A stretch of 64,000 bases of DNA from Serratia fonticola (GCF_006715025.1 NZ_VFMK01000001.1:2728001-2792000); one strand, 5' to 3'; numbered from the stretch's first letter, positions 14,906-24,578 are shown. Notes: generated from the letters alone by a model not told the origin. Translations and numbers: made by a program.

Positions 14906-15748
14906 TCAGCCTTGCTGATAGATCTCAAGCGCCTGTTGGCCTGTGGCACCTTGATGAATAATGGCCATCAAGGCGCTGACCACCTGCGATGGGTTACTGT
15001 GTTGATAGACATTACGGCCATACACCATGCCGCTGGCTCCTTGCGCCATCAACGCGGCTGACTTTTCCAATACCGCGGCCAGTTCGCCTTTGCCACCTCC
15101 GCGCACCAGCGTTGGGCAGCGAGCCGCTTCTACCACCCGATGGAAGTCTTCAACCCGCTCAGTGGGATCGGCTTTGATAATATCTGCCCCCAATTCTCGC
15201 GCCAGCCTGACCAGCGGCACCATTTTCTCCACATCACCCAGTGAACCGTAGGCGGCTCCCTGACCTGCGGGGGCCATCACCAAAGGCTCAATCATCAGCG
15301 GCATCGCATAGCGATCGCAGGCATGGCGCAGACGGCCGATGTTTTCCACACATTGGCGAAAAATACCGGGTTCGTCGGGGATCATATACAGATTCACGAC
15401 CACGGCTGCCGCATCCATCTGTAACGCGGCCAATATCGGATCTTCCGGATTATGCAATACCGCCCACATTTCACGGTGACGTGCGGCGTTATAGGCATTG
15501 CCGACATCGGTGCGCATGACCAATGCCGGCTTATGGCGCAGCGGCAGGGTTTGCAGCAGATCTGCCTGACCATAGTTGACCTGAATGGCATCCGGCTGTG
15601 CCGCCACCAGGTTTTGCATGACCTGTTCAATATCTTCCAGCCCAATCAAAAAGTCAGGTTCATTGGCAATACCGTGATCGATAGCCACATCAAGACATTT
15701 ACCCTGACGAAACAGACGGTTCATCCGTACTTTACTGCTGAGTGTCAT
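14906..15748 (-). CDS. Class I aldolase, DhnA/LsrF-like family
   Basis: The 280-aa product is a DeoC/FbaB-type TIM barrel. Recognisable parts are CLDVAIDHGI near residue 20, PLMIEPL in the middle, and GADIIKADPTE, whose Lys is in the position of the Schiff-base Lys of class I aldolases; the phosphate-binding end is LVRGGGKGE and GASGMVYGRN. Such enzymes cleave or thiolyse phosphorylated ketoses; the substrate here is not shown. It stands alone, divergent from the nitrilase-family gene (247 bases between starts), so the two may be co-regulated. Start ATG 15748 is preceded by TTGGAGGAGTTGGC, a strong ribosome site. Confidence 0.78.
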   Translation of the reverse strand: MTLSSKVRMNRLFRQGKCLDVAIDHGIANEPDFLIGLEDIEQVMQNLVAAQPDAIQVNYGQADLLQTLPLRHKPALVMRTDVGNAYNAARHREMWAVLHNPEDPILAALQMDAAAVVVNLYMIPDEPGIFRQCVENIGRLRHACDRYAMPLMIEPLVMAPAGQGAAYGSLGDVEKMVPLVRLARELGADIIKADPTERVEDFHRVVEAARCPTLVRGGGKGELAAVLEKSAALMAQGASGMVYGRNVYQHSNPSQVVSALMAIIHQGATGQQALEIYQQG

Positions 15749-15995
15749 GCCAACTCCTCCAAGTGCCGTGATTCATTTCAGTATTGCTGAGTGATGGCGA
15801 TAGCGACAAGGAGGATGTGCAAATAGCGTTCTGACTCACATATTCAGTGCCTGGTTTTAGCGAACTTAATATTAAATTAAAGAGAGACACCGTCTGTTTG
15901 AACAGCACGAATGTTGATAACTTCCTCTTGCCGTGACTTGCCAGCCGGTAAGGATAAAAGGTAAAAACACGGTTCGATTCAAAAAGGAGTATTCA

Positions 15996-16823
15996 ATGCG
16001 GATAACGTTGGCCCAATTTACCTGTCGTGAAGGGGATATCGCGCATAACCTGGCTGCCGTGTTGGCACAAATTGATCGTTGCCGTGGCCAAACCGACTTG
16101 CTGGTTTTCCCAGAGACACAGCTTACCGGATTTACCGATCCTGATGGAAAAACGGACTACGCGCTGTCATTAACCAGTAAAGAACTTGAGCAAGTGGTGA
16201 TGGCGAGCCGTCGCGCAGACCTTGCCGTTGCCGTAGGTTTTCTGGAGCAACAGGGGGAGCAGTTGTTCAACAGCTCGGTGTTGATCACCCCTGAACAGGG
16301 GATTTATCTGCATTATCGCAAGAGCCATTTGTGGACCAACGAACGGGCAGAAGCGCAGGCGGGCGATCGTCTGGTCTGCGGTCTGTGGCGGGGGCGGCGT
16401 ATCGGGCTGCTGATCTGTTACGACATTGAATTCCCCGAGGCATCACGGGCGTTGGCCTTGATGGGATGTGATTTACTGTTGGTCACCGATGGCAATATGG
16501 ATCCCTATGGTCATGTGCACCGTAATGCGCTGTTATCGCGCGCGCAGGACAACCAGATGTTTGTCGCCATGGCTAACCGTGCGGGGCAGGGATGCGGTAT
16601 GCACTTTGCCGGAGAAAGCCTGGTGGCCGATCCTCTGGGGCGGGAGATTGCCAGCCTTGGGCGTGAAGCGGATGTTCTGCATACTGAGCTGGATTTCAGC
16701 CTGTTGGATGAGGCCCGCAGCCATTATCGCTATCTTGACGATCGCCGTCTGGCGTTGGGTGACGAGACACAGTGGCAGCAGCAGAATGATGAGCAACGCT
16801 GGTGGCCTTTGGTCCCCCGTTAA
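15996..16823 (+). CDS. Nitrilase-superfamily carbon-nitrogen hydrolase
   Basis: The 275-aa product carries the three catalytic residues of the superfamily: Glu in LLVFPETQLTGF near residue 44, Lys in HYRKSHLW near residue 111, and Cys in GLLICYDIEFPEA near residue 145. These enzymes hydrolyse amides (or rarely nitriles) through a Cys thioester. The fold is complete, and a C-terminal tail rich in Gln and Trp follows. Start chosen at ATG 15996 with AAGGAG; the frame extends to 15933 without support. The substrate cannot be told; the neighbouring aldolase suggests small-molecule catabolism. Confidence 0.82.
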   Translation: MRITLAQFTCREGDIAHNLAAVLAQIDRCRGQTDLLVFPETQLTGFTDPDGKTDYALSLTSKELEQVVMASRRADLAVAVGFLEQQGEQLFNSSVLITPEQGIYLHYRKSHLWTNERAEAQAGDRLVCGLWRGRRIGLLICYDIEFPEASRALALMGCDLLLVTDGNMDPYGHVHRNALLSRAQDNQMFVAMANRAGQGCGMHFAGESLVADPLGREIASLGREADVLHTELDFSLLDEARSHYRYLDDRRLALGDETQWQQQNDEQRWWPLVPR

Positions 16824-16916
16824 CACCGCTTGCTCAAAGGCGGGTAGCTTGAGTAAAGTCATAGAAAAACCGGTCATTGTGATTGATCCCTTTGCCGTAT
16901 CCTAAGGAGCCGTACC

Positions 16917-17459
16917 ATGCCATTGCCTGCCCTCAGTAAAAAAATTGTGTCATTGGCTGTGCTGTTGGCGCTGTCACTGCCCGCTGCCTGGGCCGCACAG
17001 TCGCAACCCGCGTCACAGAGTGAAGCCGCAACGCCAATCCCGTCGGCGTTACTGGGCCGCTGGAGCGTGACGAAAATTATACCTACCCAGACCGTGGGCT
17101 GTTGGGATGAGAAGCAGGCGCAACAGTTGGTCGGCAATCAGATCGACTATAAAGCGGGGAGTTTTACCTGGAATGGTCAGATCCTGCGGAACCAGGGCGT
17201 GACCACTACTACGGTAGAGGCTCAGGAGTTTGTGGAGGATAACGCCAGTGATAGCGCTTATGTCGACTTCCCAATATTGGGCATCAGTACCCCCGCAGTG
17301 CAGCGCATCATCATTCAGCACCAGGATATTAGCGTACCCGGGATCACCGACCAGGGAAGCGAAGGGATCCCCGGTGATAACGTGTTGGTGAAAGACAGTA
17401 ATACGCTGATCTTTTCGCAATGCGGTGTCTGGTTTGAAGCGCAACGTCTGAAAAAGTGA
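16917..17459 (+). CDS. Exported protein of unknown function
   Basis: The 180-aa product has a signal peptide (positive start, hydrophobic core SLAVLLALSLPAAWA, cleavage after AWA) and a soluble mature domain of about 150 residues. It contains WSVTKIIPTQTVGC near its start and ends with FSQCGVWFEAQRLKK, leaving two Cys that could pair. ATG 16917 follows TAAGGAG. I do not recognise the family. It lies 93 bases after the nitrilase gene on the same strand and convergent with the HD-GYP gene, with a hairpin between. Confidence 0.7.
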   Translation: MPLPALSKKIVSLAVLLALSLPAAWAAQSQPASQSEAATPIPSALLGRWSVTKIIPTQTVGCWDEKQAQQLVGNQIDYKAGSFTWNGQILRNQGVTTTTVEAQEFVEDNASDSAYVDFPILGISTPAVQRIIIQHQDISVPGITDQGSEGIPGDNVLVKDSNTLIFSQCGVWFEAQRLKK

Positions 17460-17478
17460 TGCGCTGAACGGATTGATG

Positions 17479-17504
17479 CCCCCTTTGTCCGATGGCAGAG
17501 GGGG
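17479..17504 (+). terminator. Hairpin between the exported-protein and HD-GYP genes
   Basis: CCCCCT (17479-17484) and AGGGGG (17499-17504) form a G+C-rich stem with a 14-nt loop; there is no T run, so termination is uncertain. Confidence 0.45.
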
Positions 17505-17524
17505 GATCAGGTACTCATGTGGCC

Positions 17525-20476
17525 CTAGGCCGTCGGCTGATAATCCGTTGTTTCTTCCAGCACAATCGTTTGTGGTTTGAGTTTGCTTAACAGTGCGGCA
17601 ATATCCACCGAGTCTCGCTTATCGGCCTGCAGATAGCTCAGCGCGTAGTCGTGCCAGATGCCTGACTCCAGGAAAAGTATGAACAATTCGCGGTCCAGAT
17701 GATTTTCGTTCACCATGCTGACCATGATACTGAGTGCCTCAGACAACTGTTTGCCTGGTTTATAGGGCCTATCGGCCGCGGTCAGCGCTTCAAACACATC
17801 GGCAATCGCCATCATCCGAACCGGAAGACTCATTTGCGTATAGTTCAGTTGGTAAGGGTAACCCTTGCCATCCATACGTTCATGGTGGCCGCCCGCAATT
17901 ACCGGCACATTCGCCATGGTACGCGGGAACGGCAGTTTTTCCAGCATGATAATAGTCTGCATGATGTGTTCATTAATTTTATAGCGCTCTTCGTCGTTCA
18001 GGGTGCCTTTGCGAATACCCAGGTTATAAATTTCCCCGTGGTTATAGAGTAAGGCCGGTTCTTTGAGTTTGAAGTGATAGCTTGCTGGTACCCGGCTTTT
18101 ATCATCCCGGTAGATGATGTGCTCTTCCTTATCCGCCAGCATCGCTTCCATCACCGGTAATGAGGTGGGTGGGCGGCGCTGTTTCCGCGCCAGCTCTTCC
18201 CGGGAAACGCCGGCGGTATCATCCAGAGTCCGTGTCCATTGATACTGGGCAATCTGCTGAATGCGGGAGAAAGCGCCGTCAGACAGGAACTCACTGCCGA
18301 TGTTACATTGGGCGATAAAATAGAAATCTTCGTCCAATTGATGCAGTTCGTCACGTAACCGTTGCTCCTCGTCAGCGCTCGCTACCCAGGTGGCGTGTTT
18401 GCGCAGAAAGTTAATCTCTTTTTCCCGCTTCAAGACTTCAAAGCGCATACGAACTTCATGAATGCGATCGTAGATCAGCTCCAGCTTGGTGGCTTTATCC
18501 ACAACCGCCTCTGGCGTGGTGATTTTTCCGCAGTCATGCAACCAGCAAGCGGTGTGTAACTCCTCCCATTCATTGGCTGAAAGCGTAAAATGAGCGAATG
18601 GCCCCTCTTGGGCATCAACCGCTGCTTTGGCCAGCATCTTGGTGATGATTGGCACTCGTTGGCAATGGCCACCGGTGTAAGCGCTTTTGGCATCAATGGC
18701 TCCGGCAATCAGCTTGATAAAGGCGCTCATCAGGTTTTTTTGCTCTTGCAGCAGATACTGGGTCTCTATTGCGACCGATAAGCTTCCCACCAGGGCATTA
18801 ATCAACGGGATCTTGCTCTGTTTATGCTCAGTGCTCAATTCGGTAGGGGTAAGCAGCAGTAAAAAGCCCATCAACTGGTGATCATGCGTTTGCATCGGGA
18901 CCACCACATAGTGCAGCGGCAAGTGAGGACTCAACAACGTGAGCAACGGGGAGGGTATGTTTTCAGGCGTAAAGAGGTCGGCAACGGTGTTGCCCTCCAG
19001 TACCCGCCAGAATTCGCCAGGCTGGTCTTTATCAAACTGCAATGTTGCCGCTGCAGAGGTGGTGATGCCTTTCCCGGCCCAACTGAAGGCAATCGGCGAA
19101 AAGTGGCCAGGCGTCTTATCAGACAAGAAGATAATGCCTCCGCGCATGGTGGCGATCTCGATCGTTTCTGTCAGCAAGCCCTGCATCTGCTGAGGGAAGT
19201 CATCCTTGGCAGATAACAGACTGCCCATGGAGATAAACTGCTTTAGCGTCAGTTTCATTTTTGACATGGCGCGATGCAGGTCATCGACCTCTTCAATTAA
19301 GGAGTGTTCTGTTTCCCGCTCATCAAAATGCAGATTGCTGATCGCATCGGCATCTTGACGTAGGCGAATAAGCGGCCGCGAGATGCGTAATGAAAAATAC
19401 CAGACCAGCGGTAGGCTGATCAGCAGCAGCGCAATGGCGAGCTGGGTCGAGCGATTGCGAATGGCGTCGGCATCTGTAGTCAGGTATGCCGCAGGGGTAG
19501 CAATCACCAACTGGTAATGATGATTGTCATGACCGTTGAGTGGAATAACGGCACCATACCAGCGTTGGCCCTGAGCCGTAAAAAGGGCGCTGCTGCTGGT
19601 GTTATTGCCATTATGGGAATCCAGGCGTGCCTGCAAAATCGGGTGTTGCGCAATGGCTGTTAGCTCTTCGCCGCCATTGATTGCGCGCGGGGGTTGGCTG
19701 GCGATAATCTGGTTGGCCGTATTGATAATTGCAGCTTGGCTATCCGGCGGCAGGTTCTGTTTAAGGAACAGCGACAGTGAGGCCAGCGAGATATCCAAAC
19801 CAATAACGGCATGACCGCTTTCAGCCTGCCTGCTGTAGGTGAAACCGGTCTCGCCCGTGCCTTTGAAAATATAGAGTGGCGAAGTGATCAGATGTTTACT
19901 CTTTGTGGCAAGCTGATACCAAGTGCGCTCACGGGGATCATAGCCGTTAAACGGTAAGACGTGGGCCGCGATAACCTGCTGTTTACCATCTAAATAAACC
20001 GTCTGCGTTTCTGGCTTGGTGTCTACAAAACGGTTGCTTTGTATCAGCCACTCGGCATTTTCGGGGGCCAGAAATAAAGCGCGATTGGTGTCGGATAGCC
20101 GTCGCAGAATAAAGAAGTCGCCGTTGGGATACGCGCTATATACCGCATTGGCATAATTATTCTGCTGCAGTATTTCTATCAGTGAACCGATAAAATGCAT
20201 CCTTTGTTCGTGCGTCGTAGCCTGCATTATTTGCGTGCTTGCAAGGATATTTACCGACATCATCATGCTTTGGGTAACGGAATTTAACTCCGCGGCAATG
20301 GCCTCCGCGGTTTTCTCATACTGTCTGTTGGTACTGGCCTCGGTCAGTTTGGAGAGTTGGCTATGGTTGAAAATAATAATCACGCTGCCAATGGAGATAA
20401 TCAGCAAAGTGAAAAGCGTGGCAATCTGAATATGTAAAGGATAGCGACTTCTGAATCCTGTCATTAGGCCGTTCAT
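17525..20476 (-). CDS. Membrane HD-GYP domain protein, likely cyclic-di-GMP phosphodiesterase
   Basis: The 983-aa product starts MNGLMTGFRSRYPLHIQ, then a membrane helix, an extracytoplasmic Cache-type sensor (about residues 40-320), a second helix, HAMP (SRPLIRLRQDADAIS), a GAF-like domain and a C-terminal HD-GYP domain. Catalytic motifs are present: GGHCQRVP, LHDCGK near residue 645 and HHERMDGKGYP near residue 870. The roughly 220 residues between the last two are far more than in ordinary HD-GYP proteins and include a charged, probably coiled-coil insert. HD-GYP enzymes hydrolyse cyclic-di-GMP to GMP. Start chosen at ATG 20476 with AAGGTGG upstream; the frame reaches 20572. Confidence 0.88.
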   Translation of the reverse strand: MNGLMTGFRSRYPLHIQIATLFTLLIISIGSVIIIFNHSQLSKLTEASTNRQYEKTAEAIAAELNSVTQSMMMSVNILASTQIMQATTHEQRMHFIGSLIEILQQNNYANAVYSAYPNGDFFILRRLSDTNRALFLAPENAEWLIQSNRFVDTKPETQTVYLDGKQQVIAAHVLPFNGYDPRERTWYQLATKSKHLITSPLYIFKGTGETGFTYSRQAESGHAVIGLDISLASLSLFLKQNLPPDSQAAIINTANQIIASQPPRAINGGEELTAIAQHPILQARLDSHNGNNTSSSALFTAQGQRWYGAVIPLNGHDNHHYQLVIATPAAYLTTDADAIRNRSTQLAIALLLISLPLVWYFSLRISRPLIRLRQDADAISNLHFDERETEHSLIEEVDDLHRAMSKMKLTLKQFISMGSLLSAKDDFPQQMQGLLTETIEIATMRGGIIFLSDKTPGHFSPIAFSWAGKGITTSAAATLQFDKDQPGEFWRVLEGNTVADLFTPENIPSPLLTLLSPHLPLHYVVVPMQTHDHQLMGFLLLLTPTELSTEHKQSKIPLINALVGSLSVAIETQYLLQEQKNLMSAFIKLIAGAIDAKSAYTGGHCQRVPIITKMLAKAAVDAQEGPFAHFTLSANEWEELHTACWLHDCGKITTPEAVVDKATKLELIYDRIHEVRMRFEVLKREKEINFLRKHATWVASADEEQRLRDELHQLDEDFYFIAQCNIGSEFLSDGAFSRIQQIAQYQWTRTLDDTAGVSREELARKQRRPPTSLPVMEAMLADKEEHIIYRDDKSRVPASYHFKLKEPALLYNHGEIYNLGIRKGTLNDEERYKINEHIMQTIIMLEKLPFPRTMANVPVIAGGHHERMDGKGYPYQLNYTQMSLPVRMMAIADVFEALTAADRPYKPGKQLSEALSIMVSMVNENHLDRELFILFLESGIWHDYALSYLQADKRDSVDIAALLSKLKPQTIVLEETTDYQPTA

Positions 20477-20948
20477 AGTGGCCACCTTGGACACAAATAT
20501 ACACCTTGACTGATTATAGTTGAAACGGCCTGCTTCAACGTATGAGCAGATGCCATCACCGTTAGTCATCAATATGATATTTAGAATAAATAAGGGGCTT
20601 AGGCAGCTAAAATAACCAACATTTTATTAAAAGATAACGCGTTATGACGAAAGGGCGAAAAAGTTGACGTTATCGTATCGGCCGGACGCGGACGAACCTG
20701 GTGTTATTCAGTAAATAATAATCAATTTCATCAGAGTGTTGTGCCAATGACTGGGGGAGATTTATTGCAAGGCACAAGAATAGGGTAGTACGCCACTTTT
20801 ATGCGGAAGGTCATGGAAACGCATCAAATAAAACCATTACATTTACATGGTTATAACCTTACTGACACCTGCCTACGCCAGCCATGATAAGGGTCATAAC
20901 GCCAGCAGATGATACTTTTATCAATCAGGTTGTTTGGAAGGGAAACCT
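20477..20948. other. Divergent promoter region HD-GYP gene-aegA
   Basis: About 470 bases between starts. A short palindrome TGATACTTTTATCA (20910-20923) precedes aegA by about 25 bases; it is not a good FNR site. I see no other structured element or small gene. Confidence 0.4.
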
Positions 20949-22958
20949 ATGAATCAATTTATCGTTGCGGAATCTGAAGCCTGCATCGGCTGCCGAAGCT
21001 GCGAAGTGGCTTGTGTAACCGCGCACCATCAGGGGGCATACCCAAGTCAGCGGGAGTACTTTACCCCGCGAGTGAAAGTCATTCAGGGCGCCAAGGCCAA
21101 TACCGCCGTGTTTTGTCATCATTGCGAAGATGCGCCTTGTGCCAATGTGTGCCCGACAGGGGCGATTGCACAGCGTGCTGCCAGTATTCACGTTAGCCAG
21201 GAGAAATGCATAGGCTGTAAAGCCTGTGCGGTCGCTTGTCCGTTTGGCATGATGACGGTGGTCACCGAGACGGTGCAGCCTGCCAACCATCGTCTGGCTG
21301 AAAGCTATCAAAAAGTCGAAGCGCAAAAGTGCGATCTCTGCAGTGAACTGAACCATGATCCTGCCTGTATACGTGCCTGCCCGACCCATGCCTTGCGCCT
21401 GGTAGACCGGCAAACGTTGGCCGAGCAGCAGAAAGAAAAGCGTTTACGTGCCGCTGCGCGCGATCACCACAGCCTATTGTCGGGCTATGCTGCCCACCAG
21501 GATAGAGGAAGTAACGCGCCTGCCAGGCCAAAGCCTGTCTTTAATTTGCTGCAACAGCCGCGAGCACCCCGGCTGGAAGCCAGCAAAATCCCACTCGAAT
21601 TACGTAAAACCACTTTTGCCGAGATCTACCAGCCGTTTAATGAACAGCAGATCCAGCAGCAGGCAGAGCGCTGTCTGAGCTGTGGCAAACAGAGTATCTG
21701 CGCGTGGACTTGCCCACTGCATAACCAAATCCCGCAATGGATCAAACTGGCCAGTCAGGGGCGGATTTGGGAGGCGGCTGAGCTTTCGCACCAGACCAGC
21801 AGCCTGCCGGAAGTGTGCGGCAGGGTCTGCCCACAGGACCGCTTGTGTGAGCAATCTTGTACGCTGAGCGAACATGGTGGCGCGGTCACCATCGGCAATA
21901 TTGAACGCTACATCACGGAAACGGCGTTTGAGATGGGATGGCGGCCGGATATGTCGGCGGTGAAAGACAGCGGAAAACGCGTTGCCATTATCGGTGCGGG
22001 CCCGGCGGGGCTGGGCTGCGCCGATATTCTGGTTCGTCACGGTATCAAGCCGGTGGTGTTTGACCGTTACCCGGAAATCGGTGGCCTGCTGACCTTTGGC
22101 ATTCCCGCGTTCAAGCTCAGTAAAGATGTGATGGCCAGACGGCGTGAAATCTTCAGTGATATGGGGGTGGAGTTCCGCCTGAATACCGAGATCGGTAAGG
22201 ATATCACCATGGAGGCGTTGCTGAATGATTACGACGCCTTGTTCCTGGGTGTCGGGACCTATAAATCGATGCGTTCCGGCCTGAAGAATGAGGACGCACC
22301 CGGCGTATATGATGCACTGCCGTTCCTGATCGCCAATACCCAACACCTGATGGGCTACGCAGATAATCCGCAGAGCCCTTACATCAATATGGCGGGCAAA
22401 CGGGTGATTGTATTGGGCGGTGGTGATACCGCTATGGACTGTGTGCGTACCGCTCTGCGCCACGGGGCGGAACAGGTGATTTGTGCCTATCGGCGTGATG
22501 AAAAGAGTATGCCAGGCTCAAAGCGTGAAGTGAAAAATGCGCGTGAAGAAGGCGCGGAGTTCATGTTCAACCTGCAGCCGTTAAGTATAGAGGTTGATGA
22601 TCAAGGCCATGTCAGTGGTCTTCAGATGCGCCGAACCGAGATGGGGGCGCCGGACAGCAACGGAAGGCGCCAGGCGGTGGCGATTGAGGGCTCTGAACAT
22701 ATCGTGCCTGCCGACGCGGTGATCATGGCCTTTGGTTTCAGCCCGCACCGGATGGGATGGTTGGCGGAGCATAACGTCATGCTGGATAGGCAAGGGCGGG
22801 TGGTGGCACCTACCGTTGCCGGGTACCCCTATCAGACCAGTAACCGTAAAATATTCGCTGGAGGGGATATAGTTCGCGGCGCCGACCTGATTGTTACCGC
22901 TATTGCTGAAGGACGTAAGGCAGCGGAAAGCATCGGCTATTACCTCAATGTGTTATAG
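20949..22958 (+). CDS. aegA: AegA: ferredoxin domains fused to a glutamate-synthase-like FAD/NAD(P)H oxidoreductase
   Basis: The 669-aa product is collinear with E. coli AegA. The first 160 residues hold four Cys clusters for 4Fe-4S centres (CIGCRSCEVAC, CHHCEDAPCANVCP, CIGCKACAVACP, CDLCSE with CIRACP). Then follows a GltD-like part with its own Cys motif (CLSCGKQSICAWTCP), a Rossmann FAD site (VAIIGAGPAGLGCAD) and an NADPH site (IVLGGGDTAMDCVR). In E. coli AegA is required for anaerobic urate breakdown, probably by moving electrons between NAD(P)H and ferredoxin-type partners. Start chosen at ATG 20949; a TTG at 20934 is unsupported. It is followed 15 bases later by a second ferredoxin-like gene, so they form an operon. 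Confidence 0.93.
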   Translation: MNQFIVAESEACIGCRSCEVACVTAHHQGAYPSQREYFTPRVKVIQGAKANTAVFCHHCEDAPCANVCPTGAIAQRAASIHVSQEKCIGCKACAVACPFGMMTVVTETVQPANHRLAESYQKVEAQKCDLCSELNHDPACIRACPTHALRLVDRQTLAEQQKEKRLRAAARDHHSLLSGYAAHQDRGSNAPARPKPVFNLLQQPRAPRLEASKIPLELRKTTFAEIYQPFNEQQIQQQAERCLSCGKQSICAWTCPLHNQIPQWIKLASQGRIWEAAELSHQTSSLPEVCGRVCPQDRLCEQSCTLSEHGGAVTIGNIERYITETAFEMGWRPDMSAVKDSGKRVAIIGAGPAGLGCADILVRHGIKPVVFDRYPEIGGLLTFGIPAFKLSKDVMARRREIFSDMGVEFRLNTEIGKDITMEALLNDYDALFLGVGTYKSMRSGLKNEDAPGVYDALPFLIANTQHLMGYADNPQSPYINMAGKRVIVLGGGDTAMDCVRTALRHGAEQVICAYRRDEKSMPGSKREVKNAREEGAEFMFNLQPLSIEVDDQGHVSGLQMRRTEMGAPDSNGRRQAVAIEGSEHIVPADAVIMAFGFSPHRMGWLAEHNVMLDRQGRVVAPTVAGYPYQTSNRKIFAGGDIVRGADLIVTAIAEGRKAAESIGYYLNVL

Positions 22959-22973
22959 CGCAGGAGAAAAGGT

Positions 22974-23498
22974 ATGAATCAATTTGTCATTGCCGACATC
23001 AAACTGTGCATTGGCTGTCGCACCTGCGAGATTGCCTGCGTGATGGCGCATCGAGATGATGATGCGTTACCGCTGTCGGCAGAAAACTTTACCCCGCGCC
23101 TGAAAGTGATGAAAACTTTCAATATCAGCGCGCCGATACTGTGTCGGCAGTGTGAGAATGCGCCTTGCCTGAATGCCTGCCCAAATGATGCCATCCATAA
23201 TCAGGATGGCAGTGTGCAGGTGATCCAGTCGCGCTGTATTGGCTGTAAGTCCTGCATGGTGGCGTGCCCTTATGGCGCGATGGAAGTGGTGGCCAGCCAC
23301 AGTCATGATGCCGCCCGGCCGCAACGGGTTCAGGCGAACAAATGTGACCTGTGCCACGGGCGCGGCGAGGGGCCTGCTTGCGTAGAAGTCTGCCCGACGG
23401 GAGCATTAACGCTGATAAAGCCAGCGGACCTGCAGGCAATGCAACAGGAAAGGCAGTTGCGTGCTGCATGCGGCACCACGCCCAATCTGCGGTCTTAA
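22974..23498 (+). CDS. Four-cluster 4Fe-4S ferredoxin-like protein (HydN/HycB type)
   Basis: The 174-aa product repeats the architecture of the AegA N-terminus: CIGCRTCEIAC, CRQCENAPCLNACP, CIGCKSCMVACP and CDLCHGRGEGPACVEVCP supply sixteen Cys for four clusters. Such proteins (HydN, HycB, YsaA) carry electrons to partner oxidoreductases. The first 40 residues are nearly those of the upstream AegA, so it may have arisen by duplication of that domain. AGGAGAAAAGGT precedes ATG 22974. It ends the aegA operon and is followed by a strong terminator. The partner enzyme is not evident in the window. Confidence 0.88.
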   Translation: MNQFVIADIKLCIGCRTCEIACVMAHRDDDALPLSAENFTPRLKVMKTFNISAPILCRQCENAPCLNACPNDAIHNQDGSVQVIQSRCIGCKSCMVACPYGAMEVVASHSHDAARPQRVQANKCDLCHGRGEGPACVEVCPTGALTLIKPADLQAMQQERQLRAACGTTPNLRS

Positions 23499-23535
23499 AA
23501 AACCGACATCCGACAAGATTAAACGTCACACTCTC

Positions 23536-23566
23536 CCACGCTTGATTCCCGAGCGTGGTTTTTTTT
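23536..23566 (+). terminator. Terminator of the aegA operon
   Basis: CCACGCT (23536-23542) pairs with AGCGTGG (23552-23558) and is followed by eight T residues. Confidence 0.88.
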
Positions 23567-23852
23567 ATGGCTATCGATTCGTCATGCCGTTATTTTCGAT
23601 GTTTCTAATTGAAACGAAAATAAGCCTTTGCGCGGTCGTTTGACTGTAATTACGGCCTTACCCATACTGGTGGAAATAATGAGTAACTTAACTCGGTAAG
23701 GATTAAATTACTTGCGATAAGGAGTGGGAAACTCACCAGAAAAACTTAACGTTCTGCATAAATAACGAGGTGTTTTTATTTTATTTGCTGATTTTTATTC
23801 AGTAATGGGTGCTGCTTTCTCTAATAATGAGATTATAGATGAGCATTGATAC

Positions 23853-24548
23853 ATGCAAAGTTCAATTCAGGTTAGCTGTAGACATCATGCCATCCTGAGC
23901 TTATTGCAAGATTGTGGCTATATCAGTACCGACGAGCTGGCAAAGGTGCTTAATGTCTCGGTGCACACGATTCGCCGCGACCTGAATATGCTGGAAAGCC
24001 AGCATCAGCTACGTCGATGCCATGGCGGTGCAGAGGCGTTGAATAAACAATCCAGCAGAGAACATGCCCCAGAGACTGAACAGGCTATTACCATTGCCAA
24101 GGCGATAGTTACGGAACTGGAGGCAGGCAGTTGTCTTTATATTGACAGCCAGACGGTGGGGGCGGCCGTGGTTGGGTTATTGCCTGAAGAGGTGTACTAC
24201 CTGATCACACAGCATATTGAGCTGATTGGAATTGCACGAAGGAATCCATTTATTGCTATCTTTTTTCTTGGTCGGGAGTTATCGCCAGGCGATGCAGATG
24301 TCAGCATCCAGATGTCAATGATTAAATGGCTTCCCAGACCGGTGGATTACAGTATCGTTGAGGTCGATTATATTGATAATTCAGGCATTATTTTTGGTGA
24401 CTGTTTTAAGTACCCCTCAGTAAAGCGTCATTTTTTGCGCGGGGGACAACGCCAGTATGTTGTTTATCGCCAGGATGACTGCACGCGACGTTCATTGGTG
24501 AAACTCGGGGCAATGGATCGTCATAAACGGGTTTTCTGCCTCGCGTAG
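23853..24548 (+). CDS. DeoR-family transcriptional regulator
   Basis: The 231-aa product has the DeoR winged helix at its N-terminus (YISTDELAKVLNVSVHTIRRDLNMLE near residues 24-50) followed by RRCHGGAEAL, the usual linker. The effector domain is shorter and more divergent than in typical 250-aa members: the phosphosugar-sensing DxxT-type motif reads YIDSQTVG, and the usual second half (GADG.. and AD.SKF motifs) is poorly kept. It lies before the gcl operon with a small membrane gene between, so control of glyoxylate metabolism is possible but unproven. E. coli uses AllR/AllS there, which are different families. Confidence 0.75.
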   Translation: MQSSIQVSCRHHAILSLLQDCGYISTDELAKVLNVSVHTIRRDLNMLESQHQLRRCHGGAEALNKQSSREHAPETEQAITIAKAIVTELEAGSCLYIDSQTVGAAVVGLLPEEVYYLITQHIELIGIARRNPFIAIFFLGRELSPGDADVSIQMSMIKWLPRPVDYSIVEVDYIDNSGIIFGDCFKYPSVKRHFLRGGQRQYVVYRQDDCTRRSLVKLGAMDRHKRVFCLA

Positions 24549-24578
24549 AGAAAGCACCCGGGTTATCGGAGAAAACGA

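Noticed and set aside
20910..20923. Palindrome before aegA considered as an FNR site
   Set aside because: TGATACTTTTATCA lacks the second TTGAT/ATCAA half in the right spacing.
21600..22463. 287-codon minus-strand frame opposite aegA
   Set aside because: A shadow frame; the plus strand encodes clear AegA motifs over the same bases.
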